From Methanofollis ethanolicus (lineage in GTDB: Archaea > Halobacteriota > Methanomicrobia > Methanomicrobiales > Methanofollaceae), in NCBI RefSeq assembly GCF_001571385.1, contig NZ_BCNW01000001.1, positions 1,860,001 through 1,924,000 of the forward strand: DNA of 64,000 nt. Direction: 5' to 3'. Below the pieces are notes generated by a model. The model made no database searches. It was given only the letters and a program-made list of their open reading frames with translations, and was not told the DNA's origin. The position numbers were made by a program, and so were the translations under genes. Each line of letters starts with the position of its first letter. The first letter of the stretch is position 1. Positions 60,022-64,000 of the stretch are shown here, in pieces.

Positions 60022-60858
60022 TCAGACGAGGGGGCGGATGATGACCAGACGCCACTCCGTACCGTGCAGGCCGACAGTCGTCCAGTACGCCTCCTTCCTG
60101 ACGACCCCCCCAAACCCGGTGTCATAGAAGGAGTAGGCCGCATGCCCCGACCAGTTGTCGGAAAAAGATCGTGCCGTGTCGAGAACCTCCGGGAAGTCCG
60201 CATACAGGGATTCGTTGAAGGTTTCCTTCCCGATCTCTTCGGGGTCGGCATCGTAGAGCACACGACCGCCCGACTGGGCGGCCATCACGGTATAGGGCGT
60301 CCCTTTGACCGTGGCCTCCGCGTGCCCGCCGACGAGACGGTCGGGCAGGAAGGCGACGCTCACAAGGCCGATCATCTTTTCGTCCGGCGAGAAGACCGGG
60401 CACTCGATCGTCGCCGCGTACCCTCCCTCTGCAAGGGGGAAGAGGTCTGACATCACCGGCGCCTTCCGGTCGAACACCTCCCGCACAACCGCCTGCTCGC
60501 CCAGATTGCTCCCCACAAGTCCGATGCCCGCGGGCCTGGCGGCAGTGACCGTGCCGTTGCGCGCGACCACGATCGCAGAGTAAACTGACGGATCGACCGC
60601 CAGCGCACCGTCGAGGAGCGCCTCCGCCCGCGGCCCCGAAAGACCGGCGCTCTCAAGGCCCGCAGCCGTCTCCGCCGCCGCCCGGTCGATTGCCGTCAGG
60701 TTTCCGGTGACCGCCCCCTGCATCCCACCGAGGAGAGAGAGCATCTCAACGCGGGCGGCGTCGTCAGAGGCTCCGCTCTCCGCCGGGGCCGTGCATCCCG
60801 CACAGAGAAGGGAGGCCGCCGCCAGGGCGAGAGCGATCGCCCATACATGAGATTCCAT
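60022..60858 (-). CDS. Cache-domain lipoprotein
   Basis: A 278-residue exported protein with lipobox LLCAGC (Cys22). A helical segment (about 35-75, MLSLLGGMQGAVTGNLTAIDRAAAETAAGLES) precedes a Cache (PDC)-like sensor domain: YSAIVVARNGTVTAARP, VREVFDRKAPVMSDLFPLAEGGYAATIECPVFSPDEKMIGLVSVAF and a second half with VLYDADPEEIGKE. No signalling domain is attached, so it is a stand-alone ligand-binding lipoprotein. The function is not known. Confidence 0.8.
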   Translation of the reverse strand: MESHVWAIALALAAASLLCAGCTAPAESGASDDAARVEMLSLLGGMQGAVTGNLTAIDRAAAETAAGLESAGLSGPRAEALLDGALAVDPSVYSAIVVARNGTVTAARPAGIGLVGSNLGEQAVVREVFDRKAPVMSDLFPLAEGGYAATIECPVFSPDEKMIGLVSVAFLPDRLVGGHAEATVKGTPYTVMAAQSGGRVLYDADPEEIGKETFNESLYADFPEVLDTARSFSDNWSGHAAYSFYDTGFGGVVRKEAYWTTVGLHGTEWRLVIIRPLV

Positions 60859-61025
60859 GGATCACCTATCGACAGAGGAGGACAAGAAATCGACGCCTCA
60901 TCACGCCCTGAAAAGAGATGCACGGGGAAACACCGGCAGGAGAGCGTCTCCGGCCCGGTCCAACAGGACCGGGGGGCGAGAACACAACTGCAATACTTTT
61001 ATTTCCGCTATCTCCATCTCCCAGT

Positions 61026-62813
61026 ATGAAAAGTACAGGAATTTTTCTGGTACTGATGGTCCTTCTTGCATCCGCACCTGTCTCGGCGTGCACCATCTTC
61101 GCGGTCACGCCGGGCGCCTCCGGGAACGGCACCATGTATCTCGGCCACACCAACGACGGCGTCGGGCCCGATTGGAGAAACATCGACGACATCGTCCTGA
61201 CCTATGTCCCGGCGGCCGACCATGCGCCGGGAGAGACGCGGCCCGTCTACTTCGACCCGAACAGCGGTTCCGACGCCGCCGGCAAGAAGGCAGGGAACAC
61301 CTCGCACCTGGTCCTCGGAGAGATCGAGCAGGTGCCGCACACCTACGCGTATTACACCGCGTCCTACGCCATGATGAACGAGCACCAGCTCCTCAGCGCC
61401 GAGTGCACCGACTATGCGAAGGTCGAACTCAATGCCGAGGAGGGGAAGAGGATCTTCTACTCGTCCGAACTCTCGAATATTGCGCTGGAACGCTGCACTA
61501 CCGCACGGGACGCGGTCGAACTGGTCGGCAGCCTCATCGACGCCTACGGCTATTACGGGACAGGCGAGACGCTCATCTTCGCCGACCCCACGGAGGCGTG
61601 GGTCATCGAGATGTGCTCCAGTCCGGCAGGCACAGGCGGCCTCTGGGTCGCGGAGAAGATACCGGACGGCGAGGTCTTTGTTGCCGGGAACGAGTTCAGG
61701 GTCAGGAATGTCACGGCGGGCGACCCGGACATGCTGTACACCCCCGACCTCTTCTCGGTCGCCGAGGAGTACGGCCTCTGGTCTCCCTCTGAGGGCACCT
61801 TCGACTGGCTGGAGGCGACAAGTTACGGCGAATACTCCCACCCCTATTACTCACTGATGCGGGTCTGGAGCATCCAGAACAGGCTTGCGCCCTCGCTGAA
61901 GGTGAGCCCCTATGTCGAGGACTCGTACACGACAGCCCTGCCCTTCACGGTCGTGCCCGACACGCCCGTCAACCGCACGACCGCCCTCTCCCTCTTCAGG
62001 GACCACTATGAGGGAACGGACTTTGATCTGACGGCAGGCATCGCCGCCGGGCCCTTCGGAAACCCGTACAGGTACCTCGGTCCCGCGGACGCCCACACCA
62101 ATTTCCAGAACGATACCTCCATCGAGGTGCGGCCGGGTGCGAACCCGCGGCCTGTCTCGGCGATCTTCTGCAGTTACAGTTATGTTGCGGAGGCGCGGTC
62201 CGGCCTCCCCGACCCTGTCGGCGGCGTCCTCTGGTTCGGCCCTGCCGTGGCCTACGAGACAGTGTACGCCCCGATCTACGCCGGGTCGGAGGATGTCTCG
62301 ACGTCCTACACGACCGGGACGCGGACGGAGTACGACCCCGACGCCGCCTACTGGACATTCGATTTCGTGACCAACTGGGCGATGCTCCGCTATGACGCGA
62401 TGATCGAGGACATCCTGGCAGAACAGGTCAGACTCGAAGCAGAGTCGATGAGGCTGGTCGGGGAGACCGATGCAGAGGCGGCAGGGATGATCGCCGCGGG
62501 CGACGAAGCCAGCGCCCGCCGCCTCCTCACCAATGTCACCGTGCAGAGGGGCGATGAGATCATCAACGAGTGGCAGGACCTCTCGGCGATGCTCATCGTG
62601 AAGTACTCGAACGGCCTCGTCACCGACCCGGCGACGGAGGACGTCGACGAACCCGGATATCCGGCATGGTGGTACCAGGAGGCAGGATACCAGTACGGCC
62701 CCAGGGTCTACGACCTCGAACGCCTCCGCGCCACGCCGGGCCTGAACTACACCGGCGAGAGCGTGTGGTTCCCCAAAAACGTCTCTATCGACCAGATCCT
62801 GGAGAGGATCTGA
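61026..62813 (+). CDS. Peptidase C69 (dipeptidase) family protein, exported
   Basis: A 595-residue N-terminal-nucleophile hydrolase of family C69 (PepD). The signal peptide MKSTGIFLVLMVLLASAPVSA ends right before Cys22, which becomes the nucleophile in CTIFAVTPGASGNGTMYLGHTNDG. Further family features are ANSGSDAAG-like DPNSGSDAAGKK, EHQLLSAECTDYAKVEL and EAWVIEMCS. Dipeptide or amide hydrolysis outside the cell is expected. A TATA-like TTTTATTT lies about 28 nt before the ATG at 61026. Divergent from the Cache lipoprotein gene. Confidence 0.87.
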   Translation: MKSTGIFLVLMVLLASAPVSACTIFAVTPGASGNGTMYLGHTNDGVGPDWRNIDDIVLTYVPAADHAPGETRPVYFDPNSGSDAAGKKAGNTSHLVLGEIEQVPHTYAYYTASYAMMNEHQLLSAECTDYAKVELNAEEGKRIFYSSELSNIALERCTTARDAVELVGSLIDAYGYYGTGETLIFADPTEAWVIEMCSSPAGTGGLWVAEKIPDGEVFVAGNEFRVRNVTAGDPDMLYTPDLFSVAEEYGLWSPSEGTFDWLEATSYGEYSHPYYSLMRVWSIQNRLAPSLKVSPYVEDSYTTALPFTVVPDTPVNRTTALSLFRDHYEGTDFDLTAGIAAGPFGNPYRYLGPADAHTNFQNDTSIEVRPGANPRPVSAIFCSYSYVAEARSGLPDPVGGVLWFGPAVAYETVYAPIYAGSEDVSTSYTTGTRTEYDPDAAYWTFDFVTNWAMLRYDAMIEDILAEQVRLEAESMRLVGETDAEAAGMIAAGDEASARRLLTNVTVQRGDEIINEWQDLSAMLIVKYSNGLVTDPATEDVDEPGYPAWWYQEAGYQYGPRVYDLERLRATPGLNYTGESVWFPKNVSIDQILERI

Positions 62814-62916
62814 TCCTTTTTTTTCCCTGCGAGACTCCTGTCTCTGAGGATTGGGCCGGAAACATCTCGTACGCCTTTATCCCCCATCAGAGAGACCTAA
62901 CGATCACTGATCCCCC

Positions 62917-64000
62917 ATGCATACCAGCGTTCGCCCCATCCATCTATGGGCACTTCTCCTGATCGCCGTCTCCCTCATGACGGCAGGGTGCCTCCAGGAC
63001 AGACCGCAGGACGGCCCCGTCTCCGTGCCGGAAGAGACGAGTCCCATCCAGACGCACTACTCCCCCGGCGAAATTACCCGGTTGAGCGAGGCCGCAGAGG
63101 AGACTGCAAACGCCTCTCTCAACGCCATCGCCGAGATCCCTCCGGAAAAACGCACCTTCGAGACCACGGTCCTCGCCTTCGACCGGGTCATGGCCGATTA
63201 TTCCGATGCGGTCGCTCCCCTTACGCTGATGGGATATGTGTATCCCGATGCCGGGATCGCCGCCGAGGGCATGGCCTGCGAGGAATCCACATCCGCCTTC
63301 AAGACCGCCGTTTTCACCCGGCGCGACCTCTACGACGCCCTCCGCGGCCAGACGCCACACACGCCCGAGGAAGCCCGCCTATACGACATGACCATCAGGG
63401 ACTTCGAGAAGAACGGCCTGAACCTCCCGGACGACCGTCTCGCGAAGGTCAGGGAGATGCGGACTGAGTTGAGCGGCCTTGAGATCCGGTACGCGGCCAA
63501 CCTGAACAACGATAACACCACGCTTGAGTGTACAGCCGACGAACTCGCTGGAATACCGCCGGCGGCGATGGCCGCGTTCTCGCAGACCCCGCAGGGGACA
63601 TATATCGTCACCATGAAGTATCCCGACTTTATCGCGGTGATGACCTATGCCGACAATGTCGAGACACGCACGAGGATGTACGAAGCGTCCAGCAACCGGC
63701 AGGCGGAGGCGAACACCGCCCTGCTCGAAGAAGCAATCGTCCTGCGCCAGAAAATTGCACGGGAACTGGGGTACGCCACATGGGCCGACTACCAGACCGA
63801 CGGCAGGATGGCCGGGAACACGAGCACTGTGATGGGCTTTCTCACCTCCCTGCAGGCGCCCCTGAAGGGAAAGTACGACGACGAGATGGAAGACCTCCTC
63901 ATCCTGAAGAAGAGTCTGGACCCGGCGGCAACGGCCGTCGACCCCTGGGACATCACGTACCTCCAGGAGAAACAGAAGACGCAGGAGTACGCCTATGACG
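62917..64000 (+). CDS. M3-like oligopeptidase lipoprotein (3' end outside window)
   Basis: 361 codons are visible from the ATG at 62917. The lipobox LMTAGC places the lipidated Cys at 25. The following helical region (LSGLEIRYAANLNNDNTTLECTADELAGIPP, YIVTMKYPDFIAVMTYADNVETRTRMYEASSNRQAEANTALLEEAIVLRQKIARELGYATWADYQTDGRMAG) is the typical N-terminal half of thimet-type M3 metallopeptidases. The catalytic HExxH lies beyond 64000 and cannot be checked. It follows the C69 peptidase gene on the same strand, so the two may serve external peptide use. Confidence 0.85.
   Translation, partial: MHTSVRPIHLWALLLIAVSLMTAGCLQDRPQDGPVSVPEETSPIQTHYSPGEITRLSEAAEETANASLNAIAEIPPEKRTFETTVLAFDRVMADYSDAVAPLTLMGYVYPDAGIAAEGMACEESTSAFKTAVFTRRDLYDALRGQTPHTPEEARLYDMTIRDFEKNGLNLPDDRLAKVREMRTELSGLEIRYAANLNNDNTTLECTADELAGIPPAAMAAFSQTPQGTYIVTMKYPDFIAVMTYADNVETRTRMYEASSNRQAEANTALLEEAIVLRQKIARELGYATWADYQTDGRMAGNTSTVMGFLTSLQAPLKGKYDDEMEDLLILKKSLDPAATAVDPWDITYLQEKQKTQEYAYD

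Overview
The window is a high-GC archaeal chromosome segment from a hydrogenotrophic methanogen, most likely of the order Methanomicrobiales (Methanofollis/Methanoculleus-like). The evidence is archaeal replication factor C, an archaeal histone, the archaeal form of methionine adenosyltransferase, GatDE, two methanogenesis-marker proteins (families 2 and 4/MtxX), a diadenylate cyclase of the archaeal DacZ type, and an F420-dependent secondary alcohol dehydrogenase (Adf), an enzyme known from alcohol-using Methanomicrobiales. The genus is inference; no rRNA or tRNA gene was seen.

Layout. 0-5 kb: 5' part of an archaemetzincin gene, a UPF0146 gene, rfcL, the marker 2/marker 4 pair and a histone. 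6-12 kb: hisG-hisA-hisB, methionine adenosyltransferase, a DUF169 protein and a double zinc-ribbon protein. 12.6-19.5 kb: one tightly overlapping minus-strand operon fumA-fumB-korD-korA-korB-korC-sucC-sucD-dacZ, which encodes much of the incomplete reductive TCA branch to 2-oxoglutarate and ends in a c-di-AMP synthase gene. 19.5-24 kb: ribosomal protein L10e, a three-gene SsuABC/TauABC-like importer and a divergent regulator. 24-34 kb: argH-gatD-gatE, then a run of small conserved archaeal genes (DUF5350, nitroreductase, UPF0212, PfkB kinase, Dph6-like ligase, DUF2070). 34-40 kb: an HTH-PAS sensor, adf with a cupin gene, a SPASM radical SAM enzyme and a VUT/YhhQ transporter. 40-47 kb: an accessory stretch with two broken transposase genes, a TPR protein, a polytopic membrane protein and an 865-residue zinc-finger/beta-helix protein. 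47-55 kb: ABC-class ATPase, AI-2E-type transporter, HxlR regulator with divergent hybrid cluster protein, and an AT-rich insert carrying a DUF6414 gene. 55-64 kb: a GAF-domain remnant, a MarR-methyltransferase fusion with a perfect palindromic operator, and a set of exported proteins (SagB-like oxidoreductase, cupin lipoprotein, Cache lipoprotein, C69 peptidase, M3 peptidase cut by the window end).

The most notable non-coding feature is a family of GC-rich, internally palindromic repeats of about 230-530 bp at nine intergenic loci. Several copies end in related terminal inverted repeats (GGCTCTGTAGAAATCC-like) and are flanked by 8-bp direct repeats (perfect in three cases: GTCAGAAC, AATTCTGG, AAAAAAAG), which marks them as MITE-like mobile elements. 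A second, smaller hairpin module is repeatedly found inserted at the loop of the main GGGGGACTAC/GCCCCC hairpin. All loci abut at least one gene 3' end and none lies between divergent genes.

Other points worth checking are a substrate-binding protein whose two lobes appear in swapped order (apparent circular permutation), c-di-AMP synthesis coupled to a central-carbon operon, a structured promoter-bearing region upstream of adf, and a recurring spacing of TATA boxes about 25-31 nt before start codons, which suggests many leaderless mRNAs. All calls come from reading the sequence; no database search was run.
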